From Perognathus longimembris pacificus (lineage: Eukaryota > Chordata > Mammalia > Rodentia > Heteromyidae): DNA of 64,000 bases. This document shows positions 23,259 to 34,087 of this stretch, in pieces. Within the stretch, counting starts at the first letter, position 1. Each line of letters opens with the position of its first letter. Location: contig NC_063169.1 in assembly GCF_023159225.1 (NCBI RefSeq), positions 61,963,934-62,027,933 on the forward strand, read 5' to 3'. The position numbers and the translations under genes are program-made. The notes beneath the pieces are model-generated. The model had not been told where the DNA came from and made no database searches. It saw nothing but the letters and a program-made list of their open reading frames with translations.

Positions 23259-23320
23259 AATCTGAATTATAGTTATGCAAGTAACATTTTGGTGTTACTT
23301 GCATAGGCATAATTCAGATT
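23259..23320. repeat. 62-nt near-perfect hairpin (inverted repeat)
   Basis: Two 28-nt arms (23259-23286 and 23293-23320) are reverse complements except for three adjacent central positions (AGT against GCC). They are separated by the 6-nt loop TTTTGG. The predicted stem is 12 bp, a 3x3 internal loop, 13 bp, then the terminal loop. It does not match the SINE families in the window. It could be a palindromic transposon remnant, a template-switch inverted duplication, or a miRNA-like hairpin. The sequence alone does not decide. Confidence 0.85.
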
Positions 23321-23431
23321 TCTAAGTGAGTATATGGCCATATATATATTATTTCAAAAGTGCCAAGGAGAGATGAAATTTCTCTCATTTTAATCATCAG
23401 TTTTTTGTAATTAAAATTAGCTTAAAAGGAA

Positions 23432-23521
23432 ATGTATCCAATGCCCAACGTATGATATTGTAACCTCTCTGTACATCAGTTTGATAATAAAAATTTGAGG
23501 AAAAAAAATAAAGAATAAAAA
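23432..23521 (+). mobile_element. 90-bp polyadenylated retroinsertion, source unknown
   Basis: A short insert with an AATAAA signal near its 3' end, followed by an A-rich tail. It is flanked by a perfect 19-bp duplication, AAAATTAGCTTAAAAGGAA, at 23413-23431 and 23522-23540. The sequence before the first copy reads TT, giving the TT|AAAA target preferred by L1 endonuclease. This is an L1-mobilised, 5'-truncated copy of a polyadenylated RNA. I do not recognise the RNA. Confidence 0.85.
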
Positions 23522-23540
23522 AAAATTAGCTTAAAAGGAA

Positions 23541-24077
23541 GAAGATATGTTTACTGTATAATAAGAGGCTATGGTTTGTTTCTTTGTTTTTTAAAGTCAT
23601 GGGGGAATTATCCCTTGCTTTTTAGAGATCTAAACCTTACATGCTTCTATTTAAGGTTCCATTTTCTTTGTTATACGTTAGGATGAAATATTTGAAATAG
23701 TTTACCCTTATTCTTCTAATTGTTTTCTGTTGATGTCTTGGTCATATGGCCATTGAACACTGGAAGTTATAGTTCAGTTAAAATTAAGGACTGTAAGTAT
23801 AGTTTCAGACTCATCATGTGTGCACACTGTATTTTACCATTTAAAACCTTAAAATGTTTTTATGAAGTTTTTAAAAAATAGGTTTTATAAAACTTACTGT
23901 AAATGCTGTATTAATATGTTTCTAATATTTTTTACTGGAAATTATATTCATCTTATAATGTTCTTTCTCCTTGAAAATAAGTTCACTGCAGTTAATTTTT
24001 TTCTCAATTTTATTTTGTCAGGAGTTCAAATGTAATGGAAAGTAATTCATGTTTTTCATATTCCAAAAGCAGTATTT
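23541..24077. other. Unique AT-rich intronic sequence
   Basis: No supported feature. Confidence 0.5.
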
Positions 24078-24089
24078 TGTTGCCCTTTT

Positions 24090-24289
24090 ATTTTTTTGGT
24101 CAGTCCTGGGGCTTGGACTCAGGGCCTGAGCACTGTCCCTGGCTTCTTTTTGCTCAAGGCTAGCATTCTGCCACTTAAGCCAAAGCGCCACTTCTGGCCA
24201 TTTTCTGTATATGTGGTGCTGGGGAATTGAACCCAGGGCCTCATGTATACGAGGCAAGCACTCTTGCCACTAGGCCATATCCCCAGCCC
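24090..24289 (-). mobile_element. IDL-Geo dimeric SINE (minus), 12-bp TSD
   Basis: Antisense right half (CAGTCCTGGGGCTTGGACTC ... CCAAAGCGCCACTTCTGGCC), then left half (GGGGAATTGAACCCAGGGCC ... GGCCATATCCCCAGCCC). Perfect TSD TGTTGCCCTTTT at 24078-24089 and 24290-24301. Confidence 0.93.
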
Positions 24290-24301
24290 TGTTGCCCTTT
24301 T

Positions 24302-27300
24302 TTTTTTTTTTAACAGCAATAATAGTAATGAATACTAACGTAGGTCACTGGGCAGTAACATTTGCTTCTGATCCTGAATAGTGTCACCATTGTCCCAAAT
24401 GTCTCATTAGCAGGCCAGGACAGAGTTTCTTGTTTTGCAGACATGCCATTAGTCACCAGTGATGGTGGTAATGGCTGCTAAAAAAAAAAAAATACATGCT
24501 TGATTTTCTTAACGTATGATTTACCATTCTAATACATATGTATAAGACTGAAAACGTCCCTATCAGTCAAAAAGGGCTCTACTACTACCCCAATTCAGGT
24601 GTCTACAGGTGCTTAGTACAGGTGATGCTTGCTTTCTTTGTGCATTGGAGCTCACGCGGCCCCCAGGGACCCGCCCTTCTCAGAACCTACATTATTCACA
24701 CAGGGTCATAGAACAGTGTCTTTTTTGGAACTCTGAGAGACCTGTGCTGGCTGGGCACATCCATTTTCACTTAGAAAATTGCCAGCCTTCTAAGTGATTA
24801 CTTTGCTGTGATCAAAGTACTCAAGAAGCAGATAAGATCTTTTCTTGGTTAGTAACTATTCAAGAACTCTTATCCCAGCAAAATTGATGTGTTCAAATAA
24901 CTAAATAGGCAAGTACCAGTTTTCACAGGATAAATAGGATATATCATTTTGAGGATGATTGTTTTAATTAGGCAAATATAGAAAAAGCTAGTAATAGCTT
25001 ATTGAGAAAAGTGAAGACAGGGTCTACTCTGGGTGGGGAAGGTATTTGTTGATTGACTTAATGAGTGATTACTTTGTTCCCTGTTTGCAGAACCTAGAGT
25101 TAAACGGTTACATTAGGGAAATTCAGGTAACTTTGACAATTGAATACTATCAATCTCCTTCCTAAGGTAACCCTGAATGCCTCACAGATACCCGCGTTAC
25201 TTGATCTTTATTTCTTTACTCCACAGCTCTTTTCCATGTGCACAGGACAATTTAAGCTGTCTCTCTTTTATTTGCATACTGTAGTCCACCTGTTCCTTAG
25301 GTCACACACACAAGCTCATACTTACAAAGAAAGTTGGAAAACATCAACCCAGAATCAGTAAATGGGCTCCTTTATCTTGATCACACCATTAATCATAGAT
25401 AATTTGTTTCTATTTATATATGTATGCTTATAAATAATGGTGTGAGGTTGGGACTGCAAAAATGTAGCATTATAGCTTTTTCTCTACTATAAATAAGCTT
25501 AATACAAGAATCAACCATTTCTGTACATGATAGAAAAGTACCTTTGTTTCTTCCAGTTTTTCTGAACCCCCTCCTAGGGCTTATGATATCCCTTTGTTTT
25601 TCTTCCCCCCTCTTTGAGGGCAGATTCATGTTCCTTAGTGGCTTGTCATGGGGCACCCAAAGTGAGCACTGATGTCTGTTCTAGTTCACTCCAGTTCACT
25701 AAGCCTGGTTAGAATTTCAAGCCCGTTGCTTCTATGTCTGAGTTGGTTAATCTGCCCCCTGCAGAGCCCCTGGTCAGTAAGCCCACCGTGCCTGACTCCT
25801 CCTTGGCCTGATTCCAGACTCCCTGACCCTGGATAACACCTTCAGGAAAATTCCGTAAGTGTCCGCATAGTGAACCACTGGACCATATATCAGAAGCCAG
25901 ACCCCTTTTTAAGGCTTGGAGTCTCAGAGTGTCTTGTGACTCTGTCTACTGGCGTCCCCTTCATACTCCAGACCTTTGGCTCAGGGTAGTAGAACACTAG
26001 ACCTTTTCCTAATGACCTAGACAGCTTCTAAGATCCTGTTCTCTGGCTCTCTTCAGCTTTGTCCGCTGCCCATCAGAACCACGTCTCCTTTTGGGAGGCG
26101 CATTTATCCTTGTACCAATGTTTGGTTTCATTGACATACTTGTTTCCTTTCTCCTTCAGGCTTTGTTTCCTAGGACTTCAAATCACTCTTTTCTCAATCA
26201 CTTGGCCTTGGGAAAATTTGGGCTTTCAAGATGAATGGTTTGGTTTTTTTTTTTTTTTCTGAAAGGCACAATCAAAAAGAGAAGCTTAAAAGTGAAACAA
26301 AATAAAAAGAAATTTTTTGAAAAAAAAATCAGGCACAAAACTCAAGTTATTGTCTCTTCCAATGCAGCCTCCTTCCTATTGTCTTTGAGGTCGATTTTAC
26401 GGATTCTGTGCTTTTGAGGAGAGAGGGTGAAGAAAACAGGACAGCAATTCTAACTTAATATTGATTCGAATGCTCCCAGGTGTCACTTTGTGTGCAGGGC
26501 CTGGATTCGTGTTATTCACTGAAAAATATCTCAGTGAAAGTTGCAACTTATGGATTGCTTCTTTTTATGTCAGGGCTGCTTATCAGATGATAAACACTTA
26601 CCCATGACAGAAGGAAAGACAAAGAGCAAGCTGTTAGCGTCGAGTCCGTTACAGCCCACTTTGGGGAGAGTTTCAGGCATTGGTGGTGTTGATCAATAAC
26701 TATCCCTGTCGTGTATAATGAAAGAGAGCGCAGGATCAAGGAGAAGCAACCATTATCTGCATTGCCTTGCCAGCAATGGCTTCCATCACTTACACACTAG
26801 GAGGAAGAGCAGCCAGAAGCCCTCCTGGCTGGTCAGAGCCGGTCCCTGAGTTATCAGGTGTGGTGGATTACTCTCGAAAGTTTGTGTTTTCTTTATTTTT
26901 TTTTAATCCTGTGATGAATCACTCTCTGATAAACATGGGAGAGAGCACTTAAGAACAAAAATCTCTCTGGAGAGTAAGTGTTTAGTTAGGTTGCAAAAAA
27001 AGAATGGCTGCTAAGCTTGGCACCCAGGACTCACGGATGGATAGCTGTGTGTCCCTGACGAGTCTCCGCCTTAGCCACAAAAGAATCTGTTAAGGTGGTG
27101 CATGGACTAGAAACGGGAAATCATTCCAGATAAAATCAATTAGGCTTTCCTCTCCAACTCAGATTCTTCTTTTAATGTCCTTAAATGAGTCTTAAGATAC
27201 CATTTCCATGTTTAAAAAAAAAAGCTAATAAAGGTTTGTTTGCTTTGAGGGTGCACCTGCAAAAGAAACACAGCTATCCTGTTTTACATATGGTATCAAA

Positions 27301-27984
27301 ATGAATAGCTTTCCCCACACCCAAACCTTTCTCTGGGATTCTCAGCTATTAAATAGCCATTTGGTTTAATATAGCACCTAATGACTCCCTCATTCTTCAG
27401 CGATTCTTAATCAGCCACCACCTGCATTTGTCTGCAGTCAAGGTGCTTTAAAAAAAAAATTGCCTGCTTGGAGCCTTTGATAGAAATTTATGAGGCCATC
27501 ATTTTTAAATTTTCCTTTGTCAAGCAAAATACTCTCCTTTTTATTATTCTTACTAGCTTTCATATGATGATTAAAGTATCACAGGAAATGTGTTTGATTG
27601 AGTCCATATTTCCTAACAATATTTTATGATTAGTAGACGGATGGTTCCTGCCATCCCTAACATAATACCAGAAATAAATCAATGACCTTTTATGGTATGA
27701 ATTTTAGCTTTAATGCTTAGTGTCACTTTAGGGCTCAAGCCAAGTCATTTTTTTCCCTTACTTTCTTTTCCTTGTCTTTTAAAAATTAACTTAAAGTATT
27801 TAGTCCTGTATACTTTGTGCTTTTCATATTTTTTGTAAGTGAACTTGTATCCTTTCTGGAAAAAAACTAGAGTTTGTATACATCAATATAATGAATGCAC
27901 ATGATAAGAAAACCAAGATATTCATGTATATTCATCCAGCAGTTGGTTCGTGAGTTATACCGGTGTTTGCTTTTTACTTTCTTG
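24302..27984. other. Long unique intronic block
   Basis: About 3.7 kb with no recognisable SINE, LTR or exon, the longest such block in the window. It holds A/T runs near 24480, 26246 and 27430. The part at about 27340-27620 is AT-rich with many TAAT/ATTA motifs. No coding potential was recognised. Confidence 0.5.
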
Positions 27985-28262
27985 TTATCTTTAAATAGTT
28001 GTACAAAGGGGCTTCAGTTCAGTGTGCCTGTTTGTATGTCCAGTGCATCTTGAGCAGTGTCACTCCATCCACCATTTGCTCCCTGTCTGTCCCATCCCCA
28101 CCCCATCCTCAGTTTCCTGGCTCCTTTTTTACATAGGTACCTTGCGGGTTATGACTGTGTTCAGCCACTGTCTCTCTCCATTTGTCTACATCATTATTTC
28201 TTGCATCGATATTGTTATAGGCGTGTCATCTTCCCACTGTGGGACTTCATTTTCTCCTAGAA
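27985..28262 (-). mobile_element. L1 3'-end fragment (minus)
   Basis: TTATCTTTAAATAGTTGTAC then AAAGGGGCTTCAGTTC parallels the fragment at 2842 and, more distantly, the L1 3' end at 62491. It is followed by a pyrimidine-rich stretch (CCCATCCCCACCCCATCC), typical of a reverse-complement L1 3' UTR. Confidence 0.45.
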
Positions 28263-28601
28263 TAATGAAACCAAGCCCCTTTCCTTCCTAGTGTCCAACT
28301 CACAAACACTCCCACATAGCAGCGCCTCCCCTCATCCCCATAGGGTCTTTCCCCCTGTAGACATCCCCATTCGGAGGCGTGCGTACCATCTGCGCTCTTC
28401 CCCAGAAATGCCACACTGTGGCCCTCTGCCTCCTCATGGCCGTTGGTCATCCTCCAGCATGGCTTCTGCCTACCAAGGCCTTGATGGCTCACCAGTGCAA
28501 CAGCTCCTACTCCCCAAAGCCTGCTCCTGCTTAGCCAAAGAAAATACTAGAGTCAGCTTGGAACAGCAAGAACCCTTTCTCCTCTTCACAAATTGCTTGT
28601 T

Positions 28602-28603
<2 letters not shown>
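28263..28603. other. Unique C-rich intronic sequence
   Basis: No supported feature. It could be a further part of the neighbouring L1 3' UTR. Confidence 0.4.

Positions 28604-28653
<50 letters not shown>
28604..28653. repeat. (GT)n microsatellite
   Basis: About 25 uninterrupted GT units. Confidence 0.97.
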
Positions 28654-28655
<2 letters not shown>

Positions 28656-28788
28656 GGGTATTTCTGCTGCCTAGGGCTTTCAGTAAACAAAAATGAGTAT
28701 CTGCTTTTATGCCATACTGAGTTCATAGGCCAACATCAAAGAAGGTATACGTAAGATTTTCTATACCTCAAAAAGAATCAGACTATTA

Positions 28789-29688
28789 CAGTATTCTCCC
28801 TCTACCCCATCCGATGTTTTGCTTTCTTTGGTTTCAGTTACTCATAGTCGACCATGATCCAAGAATATTAAATGGAAAAATCCAGAAATAAATAGTTCAT
28901 AAGTTTTAAATCTTACACCAATTCTGAGTAATGAGTTGCTGCTTTTTTTTGTTTTTCGTAAGCTGGAGTAGGGACTGAGATTGGGGCTTGAACTCAGGGC
29001 CTTGTACTCTTCTCAGTTTTTTCACTGGCTCACACTCTACCACTTGAGCCGCAGCTCCACTTTTGGCCTTCTGCTGGCTAATTGAAGATAAGAATCTTAT
29101 GGACTTTTCTGCCCAGGCTGGCTTTGAACCTCAATCTTCCGATCTCAGCCTCCTGAGTAGCTAGGATGACAGGCGTGAGTCACTAGCACCCAGACTGAGA
29201 TGTGATTTTGTGCGATTTTGTGAGCTATGAAGTGCCCCTTTGTCCAGTGCATCCCTCGGTCCAGGCTACCTGCTCTTTAATCACTTCATAGCTGTCTTGG
29301 ATATCAGATTGGCCGTAGTTCTATCCCAATGCTTGCGTTTCACACAGGTCCTATTGTGTTACCTAGTAGGTAATGCTACAGCTACACCTACTGTCACCTC
29401 ACGTCCTGTCATCATATGGACATCATACCTTCTCACATCAGTTATCCTACCAGCAAGGGTTGCTTAGTATGGTGATTGGGGAGATTGCTTTTATTACAAA
29501 ATGTTGTTAAGGTTGCTCCATTTCACTGTTATTGGTTGCTGTGCTCGTACTGTGCCTCATTTACAAGTTCATTTTGTCATGGGTATGTATAACGGGAAAG
29601 GCACTATCCATAGAGACTGCGGTACTGTACGCAGTTTCCAGCCTCCACTGGGGTTGTGGAACCATCCCTTTGGATTATAGGACTATTA
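28789..29688 (+). mobile_element. Tigger-family DNA transposon, internally deleted
   Basis: The 5' part carries ordered Tigger (pogo/TcMar) words: CAGTATTCTCCC after a TA dinucleotide, AATATTAAATGGAAAAATCC, AGAAATAAATAGTTCATAAG. After a SINE insertion it continues with CCCCTTTGTCCAGTGCATCC, ATCACTTCATAGCTGTCTTG and GATATCAGATTGGCCGTAG. The 3' end follows directly (GTACGCAGTTTCCAGCC, CCACTGGGGTTGTGGAACCA). Most of the transposase region is missing, so this is a dead non-autonomous copy. Confidence 0.75.
28942..29195 (-). mobile_element. B1-like/Geo SINE (minus) inside the Tigger
   Basis: Antisense: T run, GGGGCTTGAACTCAGGGCCT, CTACCACTTGAGCCGCAGCT, GCTAATTGAAGATAAGAATC, then head (CTCCTGAGTAGCTAGGATGA, CAGGCGTGAGTCACTAGC). 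It separates two colinear Tigger segments, so it inserted later. Confidence 0.85.
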
Positions 29689-29795
29689 TACAGTCCCTCT
29701 AATGGCCATTGCAAGGGCCCATAGAGTTCTAAACTGATTTGTCTTCTAAAGACAGTCACTCGGTACAATATCTTTCTAAGTGTTTATTTTCATGC

Positions 29796-30049
29796 TTTTT
29801 TTTTTTTTTTTTTTTTTGGTCTGGTCCTGGGGCTTGAACTCTGGGCCTACACGCTGTCCCTGAGCTTCGTTTGCTCAAAACAAGCTCTCTACCACTTGAG
29901 CCACAGCTCTGCATTGGGCTTTTTTGAGTAACTTATTGGAGATAAGAGTCTCACGGAGTTTCCTGCCTAAGCTGGTTTCAAACTGCCATCCTCAGATCTC
30001 AGCCTCCTGAGTAGCTAGGGTTACAGGCGTGAGCCAAGGGCACCTAGCT
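29796..30049 (-). mobile_element. B1-like/Geo SINE (minus)
   Basis: Long T run, GTCCTGGGGCTTGAACTCTG, TCTACCACTTGAGCCACAGC, TATTGGAGATAAGAGTCTCA and CTGAGTAGCTAGGGTTACAG. Full length, in the same orientation as its neighbours. Confidence 0.88.
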
Positions 30050-30099
30050 GTTTTGATGAATTTTAATTTCTTTGATGAAACAAATGATGATGATCATTA

Positions 30100-30360
30100 A
30101 GACATTTTTGATGTTTGCCTGCTTGCTTTTTGTTAGCTAGTTCTGGGTCTTGAACTCAGGGCCTAGGTGCTGTCCCTGAGCCTTTTGTGCTCAAGGTTAG
30201 TTTTCTACTACTTTAGCCAAAGCTCTACCCACAACGTTTTTGTAGTTAATTGGAGATAAGAGTCTTATGGACTTTCCTTCCCCCGGCTGGCATCCAATGG
30301 CCATCCTTAGCTCTCAGCCTCCTGAGTAGCTAGGATTACAGGTCGTGAGCCACCTGTGCC
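30100..30360 (-). mobile_element. B1-like/Geo SINE (minus)
   Basis: AGTTCTGGGTCTTGAACTCA, TTAATTGGAGATAAGAGTCT, CCTGAGTAGCTAGGATTACA. Probable TSD TGATCATTA at 30091-30099 and just after the head. It is the third antisense member in 1.4 kb. Confidence 0.85.
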
Positions 30361-30589
30361 TGGTGATCATTAGAATTTTTAATACGTTTTAATTTTTATG
30401 GCTTTGGTGTCAATTAAGCCTTTTAGGTTTTCCAAGGTGTTTGTAGGTAATTGGGGGCCATTTCAAGCTATTCTCATGAATTACAATATCTTAGTTGAAG
30501 GAATAGAGTCAAGTAGATAGAGATTTAAAGACCTATGTTATGAGCATAATGTTGTTTAAGAAGTTTTGACAAATTAAATTTTAACAGAA

Positions 30590-31000
30590 TTTATTTGAGA
30601 AAAAAAATGATTCATGAATTGGACTGTATTCAGAAGTACAAGAGGTTCCCAGAGTTCCACTATGGAACACGGGCAATGTATTTATAGGCAGAATGCAGAA
30701 GTGAAGTGCAGAAATAGCTAGGACGCTGCCTTGTGTGTATGTAGTCTGATCAGTTGGCAGACCGTGATTAGCCGAAGTTCAGAGTGACTTGTGATTGGCT
30801 GAGGCCCAGTTCCCTGTTGGAATAGACCCTAGGTTAGGTTTTAGCTCCTTTACTTACCAAGGTAGGTTGCTGTTCTTTATGAAGGGTCTCAGAGGATTGA
30901 GAGAGCCTCTAGCCAAAGGCCATCTGGCTTTAGAACATGAACTTGGAGTCTTCAAGATTAAGAAACCTCTCGAAAGTTTCCCTACCCACAAATCATAGGG
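30590..31000 (-). mobile_element. Possible antisense ERV LTR remnant
   Basis: Begins with GAATTTATTTGAGAAAA (an antisense polyadenylation-type start) and ATGATTCATGAATTGG, then TGTATTTATAGGCAGAATGC, GTGAAGTGCAG and TTGTGATTGGCTGAGG. The order recalls reverse-complement LTRs of old ERVL-class elements. The family was not determined, and it has no coding sequence. Confidence 0.35.
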
Positions 31001-31440
31001 CTGGTGTGAGGAGTGGATCCCATCCTGTGCAGGTGCTCAGGAGAGGCCAACCTCTCAAGCTGGCCCCTTAAGAGCCAAGCAAGGCCCCTCCCACCCCACT
31101 TTTTCCTTGTCCCTCTGGAATGCCTTAGGAAAATTCCATTTGTAGGGAGATAATCACATACTCAAAAGGAAGGAGATTCTGTTTCCTTTGTATCCTGAGC
31201 CTCTTCATCTTAAGTGTTGTGACAGTTTGAGAGAGCGAGGGCTTCTTCCTGGGTCCCAGTTTCTCTCCCCTGATCTTTCCTCCATACTCTCACGAGTCTG
31301 GTTTTTCTCTGGGCACCATTGTGTCCTTGGCACCCCTGTCTTTGGCCCCAAAATGAAGAGAGAGGAGCTATAGAATCCCCTGCGGCACACACTGCCACCT
31401 CCCGAACCTGGTGAGCATTCTCTGCTTTTAATAACTTGTG
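31001..31440. other. Unique intronic sequence
   Basis: No supported feature. Confidence 0.5.
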
Positions 31441-31441
31441 A

Positions 31442-31442
31442 T

Positions 31443-31509
<67 letters not shown>

Positions 31510-31548
31510 GAGACAGAGACAGAGAGACAGAGACAGAGAGAGAGAGGA
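31442..31548. repeat. Compound microsatellite (TG)n(AG)n(ACAG)n
   Basis: Three successive simple-repeat blocks that change register and unit: TG, then AG, then ACAG/AGAC. Peptide-like Cys-Val and Arg-Glu repeats in both strands here are artefacts of this tract. Confidence 0.95.
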
Positions 31549-31549
31549 C

Positions 31550-31770
31550 AGAACTCAGGGCCCTGTGTTTAGAAGCCAAGCAGTCTACTTCCTGAACCAC
31601 ACTCCCCTTCCTTTTGCTTTTAGTTTATTTTTCAGATAAAGGTAAAGTCTTATACTTTTATTCTTACACTTGAGACCATGATCATTGTATCTCTACCTCC
31701 TGAGTAGCTGGGGTTGTAGCCATGGTTACAGGCACGGACTAGGCATGGACGACAGGCATGCTTGTGTGGT
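31550..31770 (-). mobile_element. Degraded antisense ID plus B1 SINE
   Basis: CAGAACTCAGGGCCCTGTGT resembles antisense ID. After a spacer, TACCTCCTGAGTAGCTGGGG then GTTACAGGCACGGAC resembles antisense B1. Confidence 0.6.
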
Positions 31771-31774
31771 AATT

Positions 31775-32399
31775 TCTTGCCTGCTCCTTTGAAAGCAAGG
31801 TTTTTTTCTTTTTCTTTCTTAAGAGATGGTGATGGGAACTGCGTCTAGGTGATTTCCATTCGTCTCTATTACCACCTTGACTCGGTTCCTATCAGATATG
31901 CCAAATGGACGAGCAGGGGCTGAGTGAGGCCACACTAGCCCGTGGCTTTCCTCATTCTGTACACTTTCCTCATTAGGCATTTCAGGCACCTCACACAGAT
32001 AGCCAGAGAGCTGATTAGGTGCAGTGGCTTGCAGTGTTCTCAGAGGCATTTCTTGATAGTACATAAGACAAGTCCATTAATTATTTCTAACAAGGAATGA
32101 TTAAATAGCATCAGTTAATGGCCAATTGCTAGTGGCAGCCAGGCAAATGGAATGAGAGCCCTCCCTCCCCCTTGCAGACTGGAACATTGCCCTTTGCCCT
32201 GACAGAGAAAGATCTAGAAACACAGAGCTATTGCCCCAGGAGATTTGAGGAAATTAAATGCATAAAGAACAAATTGAAAATAACATAACGTCCAGCTCTG
32301 CACTAATGACTCTAAGTCCAATACATAGGGAAATTTCCAAGAGCTAGAGAGGATACGCAGCCTACTGTGGTCCCTCCCCTGCAGTCTGGCGGTGGCCAC
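31775..32399. other. Unique intronic sequence, candidate conserved
   Basis: No repeat or exon recognised. Part of it (about 32060-32150) has homeodomain-like words (ATTAATTATTT, GGCCAATTG). This is suggestive only. Confidence 0.4.
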
Positions 32400-33290
32400 T
32401 GTGGACTGCTCGGTCCTTCTGCCCGTCCATCTCCTCTGTAGACACCTTCGCCCGAGGCACGCCCTGTGGACCTGCACCTAGCATGCCCTCGGCCCCTTGA
32501 GGCCGGGACACCCGGCTCCAGACTCAGCTGAGCCCAAATCTCTGACTTCAGACACGACCCTGTGCTTCAGTTTCTTCATCAGAACTTAATGTCATTCAAC
32601 ATCAAAGCGCCCTGTAACCGTGATGTGATGATTCAATGAAATCACCCTCGTAAAGCTCGCTTATGAACTTCAAGGCCACATGTCCTCCCATCTCTGTCAT
32701 GGCTCTTTCTACAGAGAATTCCACAGGATAGGTCAGCACCTTCAACGTCCTGCGTCCCACAGAGCCCCCGGCACTCAGGAGCGCGTTACAGATGGCAGCT
32801 CAGGGGGGAACGAGGACTGACAGGCCCCGAGACCCCCACTTAGATTTGACCACGGGCCTCGTGCATCCCCTGGAGCTCAGCAGCATCTGTGCTCCGACTT
32901 CCCAGGAAGTCTACACGTGGTGATGGGCGGGACATCCTGCACTTGCCCCCAGGGAAAGGGACAGAGCACATTCTCAGCGATCGTCACCTTCGGGATCACC
33001 CGGAGCCCACGCCTGGCCCAGCAGGACGGCCGCTCAGCCTCGCTGCCTGGCTCTGGGTCTGCGCGCTGACAGAAAGGCACCAGGGCTGCTTTTGAGCATC
33101 TCCATGAGAGAAGCCGGCATGACCATACCTGTGCAGTGTTATTACTTTGGGGCATTATCGAAGAATTCCGCGAGTCTTCCTGTTGGGTTTTTCCCCCCAA
33201 ACATTCATGTTTATTTATAATTTCACATGCAACAACAGGTGCTGTGCCCTAGCCCCGCGCTTTCGGTGGAGGCGGGAATTAGCTAGGGGA
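32400..33290. promoter_or_regulatory. GC/CpG-richer patch inside the intron
   Basis: My hand count gives roughly 35-40 CpG dinucleotides over about 890 bp, clearly more than the neighbouring intron. Examples cluster at 32435-32515 and 32985-33120. A probable MIR lies at 32518-32665 within it. It could be an eroded CpG island, an intronic enhancer or an alternative promoter, or simply an isochore fluctuation. No TATA box or recognisable first exon is seen. Confidence 0.35.
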
Positions 33291-33609
33291 ACTATGTTGA
33301 CACTCTGTCTCTCTCATATTTTCTTTCCCCCACCTACAAACCATGTATTTCAATTCTGTTTCTATGACCTTGAGCAGTGTGGGATGAGAAAGAAAAATAG
33401 ATTGATTTGCATCCTGACTACCTGGCGCCTGAACAAAGCCAGGACAGCCCACAGAGGCCGGGAGGCCAGGGGCAGCCATGTTTCACGTACATCCCACAAG
33501 TTCAGTCAAACAGTTTATGATTCGTGGGCAAAAAAAAAAAAAAAAAAAAGAAGCAGATGTTTTCCAACATACAAGGACATTATTTTAATATGAAAATGAC
33601 AAATTGTAT
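33291..33609. other. Unique sequence with A20 run
   Basis: An A20 run lies at 33530-33549. No polyadenylation signal or flanking duplication could be found to call a processed pseudogene. The 148-codon frame running into the A run is unrecognised. Confidence 0.45.
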
Positions 33610-33848
33610 GCTCCTGTGGGTCACACTGGTCATACAAGCTACTCAGGAAGTTGAAGTCTGAGAATTCTGGTTTGAAGCCAGCCTGGGCACAAATGTCTAT
33701 GAGACTTATCACTAAGTAACCAGCAAAAAGCCAGGAGTAGAGCTGTGGCTCAAGTGGTTGAGCACCAGCCTTGAGTAAAACAGCTAAAGGATAAAAAAAA
33801 AAAAAAACATGCGTAGGCCCTGAGTTCAAGTCCTAGAACCGGCAAAAC
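33610..33848 (+). mobile_element. B1-like/Geo SINE with internal A15
   Basis: ACAAGCTACTCAGGAAGTTG, TTTGAAGCCAGCCTGGGC, GCTGTGGCTCAAGTGGTTGA and CCCTGAGTTCAAGTCC. A run of about 15 A splits the right half near 33793-33808. The tail leads into a (GGAA)n tract at 33853-33880. Confidence 0.82.
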
Positions 33849-34087
33849 AAAAAAGGAAGGAAGGAAGGAGGAAGGAAAGCAAATGAAAGATTTTCAATTA
33901 ATAATGATTTCTAAACTTTGTACAAAAAAAGACATAACAGAAAAATATTATTACATCCCATAGGAGATTTTTCTCTAAAGATTTACAACATGTAGGCCAT
34001 TGGCAAATACTGGCAGTGAGCAGAAGGTGTTAAGAGTGTCAACAGTTGATATCAGAGCTCACTGGATGTTATTCCTCGAAAGCTTAG

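Noticed and set aside
23259..23320. Calling the hairpin a miRNA gene outright
   Set aside because: Structure alone is not enough. The 3x3 internal loop and short stem leave transposon or template-switch origins equally possible, so it is reported as a repeat.
33147..33593. 148-codon + strand frame running into an A20 run, possibly a processed pseudogene
   Set aside because: The encoded sequence is unrecognised, no polyadenylation signal precedes the A run, and no flanking duplication was found.
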